This document shows positions 54,646 through 64,000 of a stretch of DNA of 64,000 nucleotides, piece after piece. Made by a program: the position numbers and the translations under genes. The stretch comes from Streptomyces tuirus (lineage in GTDB: Bacteria > Actinomycetota > Actinomycetes > Streptomycetales > Streptomycetaceae). Every line of letters starts with the position of its first letter. Positions within the stretch are counted from its first letter, which is position 1. Under the pieces are notes generated by a model, which was not told the origin of the DNA, ran no database searches, and saw nothing but the letters and a program-made list of their open reading frames with translations. The stretch is from assembly GCA_018195615.1 (NCBI GenBank), contig JAGTPG010000002.1, positions 4,147,501-4,211,500 on the forward strand, given 5' to 3'.

Positions 54646-55497
54646 CTAACCGACCCGCTGCATCGCCTTCTGGTGCCGTTCCGCCATCGCCGCACCGGAC
54701 TCGCGGCGGGCCATCCTGCGCAGGACGGACGGTGCGAGGAGCAGACCGGCGACCGCCCAGGCGCCCAGCGCACCCGCTGTCTCCAGGTAGCGCCAGGATT
54801 CGCCGATCTCGGCGGCGACCGCCTCGGTCGGCAGCAGCGCGGAGCGGAGGCCGAGGCCGAGCCAGTACACGGGGAAGATCTGGCCGACGGTCTGCAGCCA
54901 CCCGGGCAGTTCCGACAGAGGGAAATAGATACCGGAGATCACGACGAGCCCCATCACCGGGAGCATCAGCAACCCGATGGTGCGCGGATTGTTGACGAGT
55001 GAGCCGATGACGGCGCCGATCGGCAGGGTTGCCAGGAGACCGAGCGGGACCACCCACAGCAGTGTCAGCAACGCTCCGCCGCCCTGCTGGGCAACCCCGT
55101 CCACGAGGAACACGCCGACGGCAAAGGGGAGTGCCATGGAGGCCAGGGCCGTACCCGACACCATGATGATCTTGCCGACCAGGTGACCGACCATGCCGTG
55201 GGGCACGGCCTTCGCCCGCAGCAGCGTGCCGTCCTCCCGCTCGGTCGCGAGCAGCTGTGCCGTGGTCATCATGCCGGTGAACGCGAGCGTCATTCCCAGC
55301 ATGCTCGGCAGCATGAACGCACCGGTCGAGATGCCGGCGCCCTTCAGCGGATCGTCCTTGAGCAGGAACAGCGGAACCATGAGCAGGACGGTCCAGAGCA
55401 CGTAGCCGAACACGTCCTGGCCGGTGGTGAAGGTCTGCCGGAGTTCCGTCCAGCCGCGCCGGACCCCTGCTCGCGCCGCGTACCAGACCGGGCTCAT
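54646..55497 (-). CDS. ABC-2 type transport permease
   Basis: 283 residues with six transmembrane helices; PRTIGLLMLPVMGLVVISGIYFPLSELPGWLQ and QIFPVYWLGLGLRSALLP are the ABC-2 permease signature region. ATG 55497 overlaps the ATPase stop (ATGA). It forms the channel of an exporter with the upstream ATPase. Substrate unknown. Confidence 0.9.
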   Translation of the reverse strand: MSPVWYAARAGVRRGWTELRQTFTTGQDVFGYVLWTVLLMVPLFLLKDDPLKGAGISTGAFMLPSMLGMTLAFTGMMTTAQLLATEREDGTLLRAKAVPHGMVGHLVGKIIMVSGTALASMALPFAVGVFLVDGVAQQGGGALLTLLWVVPLGLLATLPIGAVIGSLVNNPRTIGLLMLPVMGLVVISGIYFPLSELPGWLQTVGQIFPVYWLGLGLRSALLPTEAVAAEIGESWRYLETAGALGAWAVAGLLLAPSVLRRMARRESGAAMAERHQKAMQRVG

Positions 55498-56465
55498 CGC
55501 GCTCCCTCCCCGAGGGCGTGCGCCGCCCGATCGACGGGGACGCCTCCCGCCTCGAGCTCTCGCACCATCGTCAGGTAGGTGTCCTCCAGGCTCGCCCGGC
55601 GCACCTCCAGTCCGCCGATCGCGTCGCCGTGCTCCTCGAAGAGCCGACGGACGAACCGGGTGGGCTCTGCCGTCGCCTCCTCGAAGGGCCGCCCGTCCAG
55701 CGTCCAGCGCACCGTGGCCTCGGCCGACGCCTGCCGGGACAGTTCCCCGGCCGAGCCGTCGGCCACGATCCGGCCACCGGCCAGAATGAGGATCCGGTCG
55801 GCGAGCTTCTCCGCCTCGGCGAGGTCGTGCGTGGTCATCAGAACAGTCGTGTTCTCGTCCGCGAGCCCCCGCACCAGGCCGTGGAACTCGTTCCTGGCCT
55901 CCGGGTCGAGACCAGCCGTCGGCTCGTCCAGGAACAGCAGCTCGGGCCGGCCCACGATGCCGATGGCCACGTCGAGACGCCTGCGCTGCCCGCCGGACAG
56001 GGTCGCGATCCGCTTGTCCGCGTGCTCGGTCAGCCCCACCGCGGCGAGCAGTTCGTCGACGTCCCACGGACGCTGTATGAGGGCCGTGGAGTACGGGACG
56101 TAGTACGAGCCGAGATGGGCCAGCAGTTCCCGCACCCGCCACTTGCCGTGGTCTCGCCAGGACTGCAGCACGATGCCCAGGCGCGCCCGCCACCGTTCGT
56201 CCCCGCGGGCCGGATCCGTGCCGAGGACGGTCACGTCACCGTCCGAGCGCATCCGGAAGCCTTCCAGGACCTCGATCGTGGTCGTCTTGCCGGCGCCGTT
56301 CGGGCCGAGCAGCACGACGACTTCGCCTCGCCGGGCCGTGAAGCCGACCCCCTTCAACACGTCCTGGCTGCGGTAGCGCATCCGCAGGTCGCGTACGGCG
56401 ATGACCGTGTCGCTCTCCTGCGGTGGACTGCTCCCGGCTCTGGACAGGGCGTGAGCGTTCGACAT
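55494..56465 (-). CDS. ABC transporter ATP-binding protein (drug-export type)
   Basis: 323 residues from ATG 56465: GPNGAGKTTTIEVLEG (Walker A), LSGGQRRRLDVAIGIVG (signature), LLFLDEPTAGLDPEARNEFH (Walker B), TTHDLAEAEKLADR (H-loop). The C-terminal ~90 residues are the DrrA-like extension. It powers the ABC-2 permease encoded downstream. The earlier in-frame start at 56675 is rejected as it reads through the neighbouring TPR gene. Confidence 0.92.
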   Translation of the reverse strand: MSNAHALSRAGSSPPQESDTVIAVRDLRMRYRSQDVLKGVGFTARRGEVVVLLGPNGAGKTTTIEVLEGFRMRSDGDVTVLGTDPARGDERWRARLGIVLQSWRDHGKWRVRELLAHLGSYYVPYSTALIQRPWDVDELLAAVGLTEHADKRIATLSGGQRRRLDVAIGIVGRPELLFLDEPTAGLDPEARNEFHGLVRGLADENTTVLMTTHDLAEAEKLADRILILAGGRIVADGSAGELSRQASAEATVRWTLDGRPFEEATAEPTRFVRRLFEEHGDAIGGLEVRRASLEDTYLTMVRELEAGGVPVDRAAHALGEGAR

Positions 56466-56559
56466 CGGCGTCCCCCGTGTGTCTCGTGTTACGGGCAGCA
56501 GCCGTTCAGGCCCTCCCTTGACGAACACATTACCGAACGGCTCCGGCATCACCCCTCTG

Positions 56560-59051
56560 TCAACGGCCCAGTAGCGCCCGGTCGTTGTCCGAAAGACGTT
56601 CCAGGGCACGGGAGTCCAGTGCGCGGATCCGGTCGATGTCCAGCCGGGCCTCCTCCAACCGGCCCACGGTCGCATGAAGTACAGCGCGGCGGCACAACGC
56701 CCAGACGTAACCAGGCCGCATCTCCACCGCCCGGTTCAGATCGGCCAACGCCTCGGCGTGGCGGCCGAGGTTGGACAAGGACGCGCCCCGGCTCGCGTAG
56801 GCCGAGGCATAGGCCGGATCCAGGGCCAGAGCACGGTCGAGGTCGGCCACCGCCTCCTCGTCGCGCCCCGCGACCCGCAGCGCGTCGCCGCGTTCGCAGC
56901 GGGCCCAGGGCCAGTCGGGCTCAGGGTGAGGGCGTGGTCGAGGTCGGACAGCTGGCGTTCGGGTCCCCTAGCGCCCGCCACACCCGGGCGCGGCGGGCGA
57001 GTGCCCAGGCGTAGTCCGGCTTGAGGTCCAGTGAGCGTCCCAGGTCGGCGAGGGCGGCGTCCAGGTTTCCGGCGCGTTCGTGGGTGGCGCCTCGGGAGGC
57101 CCAGGGGAACTCGTTGGCGGGGTCGAGGCGGATCGCCTCGGTCAGGTCGCGGATCGCCTCGGTTGTGTGCCGGGCCAGCCGGTGGTGTTCGCCGCGCAGC
57201 GCGACGTACCAGGCATGGTCCGGCTCCAGCGCGACGGCCCGGTCCAGGTCGGCGATCGCCCCGTCGAGGTCGCCCAGTTCTCCCCGGATTCCGGCCCGGC
57301 AGCGGTAGGCGAGGGCCAGTTCCGGATCGAGGGCGACGGCCTGGTCGTACTCGGCGAGAGCCCGCGTGTACGCGCCGTCGCCGCGCAGTTCGTCGCCCCG
57401 GACGAGCCGGCCCGGGCCTGGCCCGGCGCGTCGAGTACCGCGCTGCGCAGGAGCAGCCCGAGGGCAGGGACGATTCCCTCCGCGTCGAGTGCCGCCGTCA
57501 GCTCGGCTCCCCACGCGGCCGTCGCCTCCGTGTCCGCGTCCTGGCCCGCGTCCACCAGCACACGTGCCCAGCGCACGGCCACGCCCGGGCCGGGCCCGCA
57601 GGCGTGGACGAAGTCCCGCAGCGCCTGGGGCAGCGCGTCCCGCTCCCCGCGCAGAGCAGGTGGTACGTCTCCGCCAGCCGCAGTTCCCGCCACGCCTCGT
57701 CCGCCCACAGGTCCTCGGCGTCCCGGCCTGCCCCGGTCTCCTCACGCCATTGCCGGAACGCCCGTGCGAGCCGCCGCTGCCGCTCGGCCCAGCCGCGCGG
57801 GGACCGGCGGCGCTCCGCGCGGAGCATCGGTGCCCGTACGACGTCGTGGTAGCGCGGGCGGGAGCCGCCGCCGCGGTCGCTGACGAACGGCATGGCCCGC
57901 AGCCAGTCGTAGACGGCCTCCGCCTGGTCCTCGGGACAGTCGACCGCCGCCCGGAAGACGTCCCCGTCCAGCCACCTCGGCAGCGCGCAGGCGAGTGCGG
58001 CGGCCCGGCGCGCCGGGTCCCGCTCCCACTTCAGGAAGCGGTCGACCGCCGTGGCGCTCGGGTCGCCGACGTCGTCCGGGTCGGTGGGGCGGGACTCGGC
58101 GAGGGTCGAGACCAGGACGGGCAGGCCGCCGGTGAGGCGCAGGACCTCCTCGACGACCGGTTCGGCGGTCACTCCCTTGACTGCCAGCAGGCCACGGGAC
58201 TCCGCCTCGGTGAAGGGGGCCAGGGGGACGTCCGAGACGAAGTCCCTCAGGCCGCCCCAGCGGGTCGTGTCCAGGGGGCGTTGGCCCGCCGTGGCCACGA
58301 CCGTCGTGGCGGGCATCGCGCCGTAGCGGTCGGTCGTCATCGTCGTGTGCAGCCAGGAGTCCAGGTACGGGGCGGTCAGCTCGTAGGTGTCGAGGAAGAG
58401 CGCGATCCAGGGGACCGAGCCGGCCGCCTCCGTGAGTTCGTGCAGGAGCACGGGCGTGAGCACCTCCTCCGGGGCGAAGACCAGCTGGACGTCCTCGTCG
58501 TTGCGCAGACGGGCCATCACCCTCTCCCGCAACCGGTCGGTGCCGTCCGCGAGTTGTTCCGTGTCGAGCAGTCCCGCCAACGGTCCGACCACCGGGACCA
58601 GGCCCAGGGCCACCAGGCCGGCCCGGGCCACCATCCGCCCGCTCGCCGACGGGCCCGCCTCCTCCGACTGTGTGGCCAGGGCGGCCAGTTCGGCCTCGTG
58701 TCTGCGCTCGCGGTGGGCGGTGAGTACGCGGTCCAGGTCCTTCAGCCGCCTGCCCTGCAGGGCGAACTGCCGGCTGATCTCCGCCATGACCTCCGGCACG
58801 CTGCCGGCGCTGTCGTCGACATAGGCCGTCAACGCGCCCTGTTCGCGGGCGATCTGCTCCCACTCCCTCAGCAGGAAGGTCTTCCCGACGCCCGCGTTGC
58901 CGTGGACGTGGAAGCGGAAGCGGTGGCGTTCGTCGTGCGGCCGGGTGGCCAAGTTGGCGCGGAACAGGGATCGTTCGTCGGCCCGGCCGACGAAGCCCGC
59001 CCGGGTCCGCTGCCGTATCAGCTCCTGCATCGACGGCATCGACTGCGCCAT
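56560..59051 (-). CDS. STAND-type ATPase with C-terminal TPR repeats, four one-base deletions
   Basis: About 831 residues once corrected. The N-terminal AAA/NACHT-like ATPase has FHVHGNAGVGKTFLL (Walker A, ~48–62), WIALFLDTYEL (Walker B) and a helical arm (LTGGLPVLVSTLAE). From ~560 on, at least eight TPR units follow (ALAEYDQAVALDPELALAYRCRAGI and similar). Breaks: ~57642–57650, ~57405–57419, ~56955–56963 and ~56914–56919, all one C/G short. STAND proteins are ATP-driven switches that oligomerise on sensing a ligand through the repeats; some act in antiphage defence. No effector domain is visible, so a regulatory role is equally likely. Confidence 0.82.
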
Positions 59052-59144
59052 CCGTACGCCACCTCACATCACCCGTCGGCTTCCGTCGGCTTCCCTCGTC
59101 ATTCTGTATCGCTTCCGTCCCGGAGGCCGGGGAGAATGATCGGC

Positions 59145-59656
59145 ATGGCCACCTCCTCCACCTCACGCGGCGCGCTGTCTCTCGCCGCCACCGTGCTCAC
59201 CGCCACCATCGCCCTGTACATGGCGCTGGTCGCCTTCGGGAACATCACCGACTTCGGCACCAACCAGCAGTTCGTCCGGCATGTTCTGGCCATGGACACC
59301 ACGTTCAAGGACGAGGACTTGATGTGGCGGGCCATAACGAGCACAGGGCTTCAGGACACCGCCTACGTTCTGATCATCGCGTGGGAGACCGTCGCCGCGC
59401 TCGTCCTCGTCTATGGGAGCTGGCTGTGGGCCAGACGTGATCAGCGGCGCGCCCGGCAGTTCTCCACGTACGGGCTGCTGATGGTGATGCTGCTGTTCGG
59501 CGCCGGGTTCATCGCGATAGGCGGTGAGTGGTTCTCGATGTGGCAGTCGAAGAGCTGGAACGGGCTGGAAGCGGCGACCCGCGTGTTCCTGTTCAGCGGG
59601 TCGTGCTGATCGTCAACCAGCTGTCGGCCCCGCGTACGGAGTCGTCCGCTACCTGA
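59145..59656 (+). CDS. small membrane protein (DUF2165-like), one-base deletion
   Basis: About 170 residues with four transmembrane helices: LAATVLTATIALYMALVAFGNITDFGTNQQFVRHVLAMDTTF is the DUF2165 signature, then YVLIIAWETVAALVLVYGSWLWARR, YGLLMVMLLFGAGFIAIGGEWF. The break is at 59597–59601 (GCGGG, one G short); the corrected end is FSGVVLIVNQLSAPRTESSAT. ATG 59145 is preferred for spacing from GGGGAGA. Function unknown. It converges on the YkuD-like gene with an 8-bp overlap. Confidence 0.75.
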
Positions 59657-60215
59657 CCACGGTCACGGTCGTGCCGACCGTGCCGAACGCCCACAGCGCC
59701 GTGCCGTCCGCCTTCTTCATCCTGACTCCGCCCGTCTTGGCGCCGGAGTCGGCAGGCGGCGGCGAGGCGCCGTCGACCGCGTTGGAGAAGGCGACGGAGA
59801 CGCCGGACTTCGCGGCGAAGTAGATGATGTGCTCGATCTGGACGCCGTCCGAGCCGGTGGTCGCCGCGTTGCGGGAGGACACCGTGTACGTGCCGGGGTC
59901 GGGGCTGACCGTCCCCGGCCAGACGGAGAACGTACGGCGGGCGGACTCGCTCGCGTCGACCAGCCACACGCGCTTCTCGCCGAGGGAGTAGACGACGCGC
60001 CGGCCGGTGCCGGAGCCGTCGGGCACCCTGGCCGGGGCCGAGGCGGTGGGCGTGGGCTGCTTCTCCGCCGACGCCGCGCTGCTCGGCCCGGCCGAGGTGG
60101 CGGTGGGGTGCGGGCCCTGGTCCGCCTGCACGGCCAGGACCGTCACCGCGGCTATCGCTCCCACGGTCAGCCCGGTCACCCAGGCCCAGGAGGGAAGTCG
60201 GGCAGGCACGGGCAC
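59649..60215 (-). CDS. membrane-anchored YkuD-like protein lacking the catalytic cysteine
   Basis: 188 residues. One N-terminal transmembrane anchor (WVTGLTVGAIAAVTVLAVQ), a Thr/Ala/Pro-rich linker, then a domain with RVVYSLGEKRVWLVDAS, PGTVSPDPGTYTVSSR and GGVRMKKADGTALWAFGTVGTTVTVV. These line up with L,D-transpeptidases (TPxGTYTV; SHGCVRM..xDAxxLW..VGTxVVV), but the HGC tripeptide is replaced by TGG. It should be unable to cross-link peptidoglycan and may bind it or act as a structural homologue. Confidence 0.65.
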   Translation of the reverse strand: MPVPARLPSWAWVTGLTVGAIAAVTVLAVQADQGPHPTATSAGPSSAASAEKQPTPTASAPARVPDGSGTGRRVVYSLGEKRVWLVDASESARRTFSVWPGTVSPDPGTYTVSSRNAATTGSDGVQIEHIIYFAAKSGVSVAFSNAVDGASPPPADSGAKTGGVRMKKADGTALWAFGTVGTTVTVVR

Positions 60216-60294
60216 GCATCTCCTCAGTCACGGGACCCCGCACACAACCGGGGTTCCGATCATCGTACTGCGCGCCCGCTGTTCCCCAGGCGGC

Positions 60295-61289
60295 TCAGGG
60301 GCCGTCGGCGGCGGTCTTGCGGACCGGTACCGGGCCGGTGCCGGCTCCGCGGGCGGTGTGGCGCGGGGAGCGGACGGGGGCCGGGTAGGAGAGGTGCACG
60401 AGCCGGGTCTGTTCCTGCCGCATGTGCGTGAGCGACTCGAGGATGTAGCCCACGAGCAGGACGAGCGCGGCGATGGTCATGATCGCGGCGGCGAGGATCG
60501 CCGTGGGGACGCGGGGCACGGTGCCGGTGCGGACGAAGTCGGCGATGACGGGGATGCCGAGGAGGACCGAGACCAGGGCCAGGACCGCGGCGAGCACGGT
60601 GTGGACGAGGGAGGGGCGCTCGCGTCTCGCCAGGTCCAGGATGACCCGCAGGATGCGCCAGCCGTCCCGGTAGGTGCGCAGCTTGCTCTCGCCGCCGGCC
60701 GGCCGGACCCGGTAGTCCACGGGCACCTCCGCCGTGGGGAGGCGGAGGTGGAGGGCGTGGATGGTCATCTCGGTCTCGGTCTCGAACTCGCGGGCCAGGG
60801 CCGGGAAGGACTTCACGAAGCGCCGTGAGAAGACGCGGTAGCCGCTGAGCATGTCGGTGACGTCGTTGCCGAAGAGGGAGCGCACCGCCCCGGTGAGCAG
60901 TTTGTTGCCCGCCGCGTGTCCGGTCCGGTAGGCCCCGTCGTCCGTGACCCGGCGGGCTCCCACGACCTGGTCGTACGGCCCTCGAAGAGCAGGTCGACGA
61001 GGTCCCGGGCCCGGGAGGCGTCGTAGGTGTCGTCGCCGTCGATGATGAGCAGGGCGTCGGCGTCGACGTCGGCGAAGGCGCGGCGGATGACGTTGCCCTT
61101 GCCCTTGCGGGGCTCCTCCCGGACGATCGCGCCCGCCTCTCGGGCGAACTCCACGGTGCGGTCGGTGGAGGCGTTGTCGTAGACGTAGACGACCGCCTCG
61201 GGGAGTGCCGTGCGCAGGTCGCGCACCACCTTGCCGACGGCCGCCTCCTCGTTGTGACACGGCACGACGCACGCGATCGTCGGGTCCAC
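60295..61289 (-). CDS. GT2 family glycosyltransferase (polyprenyl-phosphate sugar synthase type), one-base deletion
   Basis: About 331 residues. IACVVPCHNEEAAVGKVV, VYVYDNASTDRTVEFA and LLIIDGDDTYDA (DxD-like) form the GT-A nucleotide-sugar site; MLSGYRVFSRRFVKSFP and YRVRPAGGESKLRTYRDGWRIL are typical of the dolichol-phosphate mannose/glucose synthase group. Two C-terminal transmembrane helices follow. The break is at 60977–60981 (GGCCC, one base short). It charges a polyprenyl phosphate with a sugar; the divergent GtrA gene would flip it. Confidence 0.88.
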
Positions 61290-61388
61290 GGCCGCTCCTC
61301 ACTCGGGCCAATTGCTCATACGGTAGTAAATGATGCGATATCAGCGTGGCTCAGCAGTGAGGGCGCGCCGGGTCGTTACGCTCGCCGT

Positions 61389-61859
61389 GTGCCGGTCCTC
61401 GCATCTGTGACGCTGCGTACGCGCGACGCCATCAAGGGCATCTGGCGCGAGGCCGCCAAGTTCTCAGCCGTCGGGGCGCTGGCCTTCGTCGTGGACAACG
61501 GCGGCTACAACCTGCTCGTCTTCGGCCTGCCGGGTGGCGCCGAGGGCGGGGTGATGCGGACCGCTCCCGTGCAGGCGTCCGTCATCGCGACGGCCGCGGC
61601 GGCGCTGTTCGGCTGGGCCGGGAACCGCTACTGGACCTATCGCCACCAGCACCGTGAGAAGGTGACCCGCGAACTCGCCCTGTTCCTCGTCGCGAACGGG
61701 GTCGGGCTGCTCATCACGGCGGGCACGGTCTTCGCCTCCCGGCATCTGCTCGGACTCGACTCGCCGCTCAGTGACAACACGGCCCGCATCCTCGGCTGGG
61801 TGCTCGCGACCCTGTTCCGCTTCTACGCCTACCGGCGCTACGTCTTCGTCGCACCCTGA
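61389..61859 (+). CDS. GtrA-family membrane protein (lipid-linked sugar flippase-type)
   Basis: 156 residues from GTG 61389, four transmembrane helices: EAAKFSAVGALAFVVDNGGYNLLVF, ATAAAALFGWAGNRYWTYRH, ELALFLVANGVGLLITAGTVFAS, ILGWVLATLFRFYAYRRYVF. All match the GtrA fold (FxxVGxxxxxxD, NRxWTY). GtrA proteins translocate polyprenyl-linked sugars made by GtrB-type GT2 enzymes such as the divergent gene, for decoration of surface glycans. Confidence 0.88.
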   Translation: MPVLASVTLRTRDAIKGIWREAAKFSAVGALAFVVDNGGYNLLVFGLPGGAEGGVMRTAPVQASVIATAAAALFGWAGNRYWTYRHQHREKVTRELALFLVANGVGLLITAGTVFASRHLLGLDSPLSDNTARILGWVLATLFRFYAYRRYVFVAP

Positions 61860-61877
61860 GCGGTTAATATCCGGCAT

Positions 61878-63295
61878 ATGGGACAATCGGCATGGGTGCG
61901 GCAAGGTCGCTGGTTCTGGGTGCTGGCCGCCGTCGCCGCGTTCTGCTGCCTGGCCACGATCCTCGTCTTCGCCCCGGGTACCTGAGTCCCGACAGCCTCG
62001 ACCAGCTCCGGCAGGCCGAGGGGAAGACGCCCTTGACCGACTGGCATCCGCCCGTGCTGAGCCTGGTGTGGCGGGCGCTGATCGCCGTGACCGGCTCGAT
62101 CTCGTCCTTGCTCGTCCTGCAGTCCGCCGTCTTCTGGGCTGCGCTGTGGGTGCTGGCCCGGTGTGTGTGGGCGCTGACCGGGAGCCGGGGCGGGTCGCTC
62201 GCCGTGCTCGGCCTCGGTCTGGCGCCCTTCGTGCTGAACTTCGTCGGGGTCGTGTGGAAGGACGTCCACGCGGCGTTCGCGCTGCTCGCCGCGTGCGCGG
62301 TCGCGTTCACCGGGCTGCGGCTGCGGGACGCGAACCCGCGTCCCGCCGTGCGGTGGGGGCTGCTCTGGCTCGGCGTGCTGTTCCTCGCGTACGCCATGCT
62401 GGTGCGCAAGAACGCCTTCGTCGCTGCGATCCCCGTGTTCGTCCTGCTCGTCCTCGCGCTGTGGCGCGCTCCCGGACGCCGTACGTGGGTGAAGTGCACG
62501 GCGGCCCTCGCGGCGGCCCTGGTCGTGCCCGCCGCCGCCATCTCCCTGTTCGCCGAGCCGTTGCAGACCAAGCAGGGCGCGCAGATCATGCTCGACGACC
62601 TGGTCCATGTGCTGAGCGTGGAGGAGCTGCGGGCGGCCGACGTCCCGCCCGGCCTGCGGGACCGGCTCGTGGACTCGGCACGCCGGTGCGACCGGGTCGG
62701 TGCGCTGTCGGACGCCTACTGGGCCTGCTACGAACGCCCGGCGGACGGGCTGCGCGGCGACTCGGGCGAGATCACGTCGCTGTGGCTGCGGGAGATGGGC
62801 GGCCATGTACCGGGTTATCTCCAGTACCGGCTGCAGCTGTTCACGACGCTGCTGTTCGAGACCGGCTATCCGTACAAGGCGGGGATCACCCGCAACGACC
62901 TCGGCGTCGAGGTGGCGCACCCGCGGTTGGAGGCCATGCTCGGCACGTACGTCAAGGGCATGGTCGCGGACCTGCCCTGGCTGTTCCGCGGCTGGTTCTG
63001 GCTCACGGTCGCGCTGGTGCTGGCCGTCCGACCGGGCAAGGGCACCTTCTCGATGCCCGTCCGGGCGCTGGGCGTCAGCTCGGCGGCCTACATCCTCGGC
63101 TATCTGCCGATCATGCCCGCGACGGACTTCCGGTACGTGTACTGGCCCGCGATCGCCTGCGCGCTCGGCCTGCTTTTGCTGTGGCTGGGCCGGGGTGCGA
63201 CGCCCCCGCGTCCGGCGAGCCCCGCCGCCACGGCCGACCGCACGGTGACGGTGCATCAGCCGACGGACACCGAGGGCCGTTCACCGGCGCAGTGA
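61878..63295 (+). CDS. polytopic membrane protein, possible GT-C-type glycan-modifying enzyme, one-base deletion
   Basis: About 472 residues from ATG 61878 (MGQSAWVRQGRWFWVLAAVA). About ten transmembrane helices; between them lie the periplasmic PGYLSPDSLDQLRQAEG, PLTDWHPPVLSLVW and a large loop (DDLVHVLSVEELRAADVPPGLRD … ITSLWLREMGGHVPGYLQYR). The break is at 61973–61978 (CCCGGG, one G short). With GT2 and GtrA nearby it fits the third, membrane transferase of a Gtr-type system, but it also resembles DUF6020-like proteins; the reaction is inferred. Confidence 0.7.
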
Positions 63296-63445
63296 GGCTC
63301 CCGCCGGCCCACCCCGCGGGGCGAAGCTCCGGCCGGGCGAACAGCCACATGAAGACCCAGCCGGACCGGAGCAGCCAGACGGAGGCCCGGCGGGACGGGA
63401 GCAGCAAGACCGGGGGCCCACGGGCGGGAGCAGCCAGACCGGGCC

Positions 63446-63835
63446 CCCACGGGCGGAACCGGCCGGACGAAACCCGCACAGCCAGACCAGACCCAACCAG
63501 ACGGAGGCCCCGCACGGGCGGAACCGGCCAGACGAAACCCGCACAGCCGGACCAGACCCAACCACACGAAGCCCTCGCACGGGCGGAACCGGCCAGACGA
63601 AACCCGCACAGCCGGACCAGACCCAACCACACGAAGCCCTCGCACGGGCGGAACCGGCCAGACGAAACCCGCACAGCCGGACCAGACCCAACCACACGAA
63701 GCCCTCGCACGGGCGGAACCGGCCAGACGAAACCCGCACAGCCGGACCAGACCCAACCACACGAAGCCCTCGCACGGGCGGAACCGGCCGGACGGGGCCC
63801 GCCCAGCCGGACCGGCCAGGTGACAGTTCCGGTCG
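63446..63835. repeat. 65-bp tandem repeat (about 5–6 copies)
   Basis: Perfect or near-perfect units start at 63511, 63576, 63641, 63706 and 63771 (CGCACGGGCGGAACCGGCCA), with a diverged unit before (63446) and a degenerate one at the end. The period is not a multiple of three and all frames on both strands stay open, so it is not coding. It fills the gap between converging genes. Confidence 0.92.
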
Positions 63836-63836
63836 C

Positions 63837-64000
63837 TCAGTCGAGCACCGGCAGCAGGTCCGGCAGATGCCCGTCCGAGGCCCGTGCCGCCTGCTGCCGT
63901 TCCAGAGGGACCTCCCCGTAGAGGGTGCTGCGGGGCTTGGCGGGACGTCCCGCGGCCTCCGCCACCGCGATCAGGTCCTTGACCGACTTGTACGAGCCGT
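63837..64000 (-). CDS. C-terminal end of an unidentified gene (runs off the window)
   Basis: The last 54 residues read SYKSVKDLIAVAEAAGRPAKP, then STLYGEVPLERQQAARA, and LPDLLPVLD before TGA. Codon bias is clearly coding. I cannot name the family from this part. Confidence 0.6.
   Translation of the reverse strand, partial: GSYKSVKDLIAVAEAAGRPAKPRSTLYGEVPLERQQAARASDGHLPDLLPVLD

Noticed and set aside
63446..63835. CRISPR-like array
   Set aside because: Units are contiguous 65-mers with no unique spacers, no dyad repeat of CRISPR length and no cas genes nearby.
1..64000. Intact rRNA or tRNA genes, classical riboswitches, prophage structural genes
   Set aside because: Read on both strands; no complete tRNA cloverleaf, rRNA segment, riboswitch core or phage gene set was seen.

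Overview
The window is high-GC actinobacterial DNA. It shows Streptomyces hallmarks: XRE/DUF5753–DUF397 pairs, an anti-sigma-type ATPase beside one of them, a BTAD/NB-ARC regulator, SpoIIE phosphatase, GPP34 protein, BldC-like MerR protein and GH11 xylanase/CE4 esterase. From memory, the order glutathione peroxidase – MerR – DUF397/XRE – GPP34 – D,D-carboxypeptidase – membrane protein resembles the SCO4438–SCO4444 neighbourhood of S. coelicolor, so roughly 35–50 kb looks like chromosomal core. The left part (0–34 kb) looks accessory.

Layout. 0–1.4 kb: two small membrane proteins, then a 3' fragment of tRNA-Arg(CCU), probably the edge of an integrated element. 1.4–5.8 kb: truncated phosphotransferase; cold-shock protein; DEAD-box helicase; a hairpin-rich 0.5 kb gap; a MerR-type DNA-binding protein. 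5.9–10.8 kb: heterodimeric ABC exporter with divergent AraC regulator. 10.8–15.1 kb: a composite transposon (inverted IS5/ISL2-type copies, ACT target duplication) carrying a TetR/secreted-hydrolase pair and splitting a DUF6082 gene. 15.8–22.8 kb: VOC protein, AfsR-like regulator, DrrAB-type exporter, type III polyketide synthase. 23–28.3 kb: PAS/GAF/SpoIIE/HATPase phosphatase, paired small secreted proteins, small membrane proteins. 28.3–34.4 kb: a MITE, an NAD-binding gene remnant, TetR/CocE-type hydrolase pair, xylanase plus acetylxylan esterase, SAM methyltransferase.

34.5–50.8 kb: nucleotidyltransferase, MarR, MFS/ArsR divergent pair, glutathione peroxidase, MerR, Scr1/Scr2-like pair, GPP34, a D,D-carboxypeptidase with a very long acidic N-terminus, membrane protein, EthD-like protein/SDR divergent pair, Na+/solute symporter. 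50.8–59 kb: ADP-ribosylglycohydrolase, a second anti-sigma/XRE/DUF397 set, shortened LysE transporter, ABC-2 transporter, STAND-ATPase/TPR protein. 59–64 kb: DUF2165 protein, a YkuD-like protein lacking the catalytic Cys, a GT2/GtrA/polytopic-membrane set for surface glycan work, a 65-bp tandem repeat, and the end of an unidentified gene.

A quality point governs the annotation. About twenty apparent frameshifts break otherwise well-conserved genes, and every one is a net loss of one base, nearly always in a G/C run. This is best explained by uncorrected sequencing deletions. I therefore give affected genes as single CDS spans and state where each break lies. Lesions I consider real are listed as pseudogenes or mobile-element effects.
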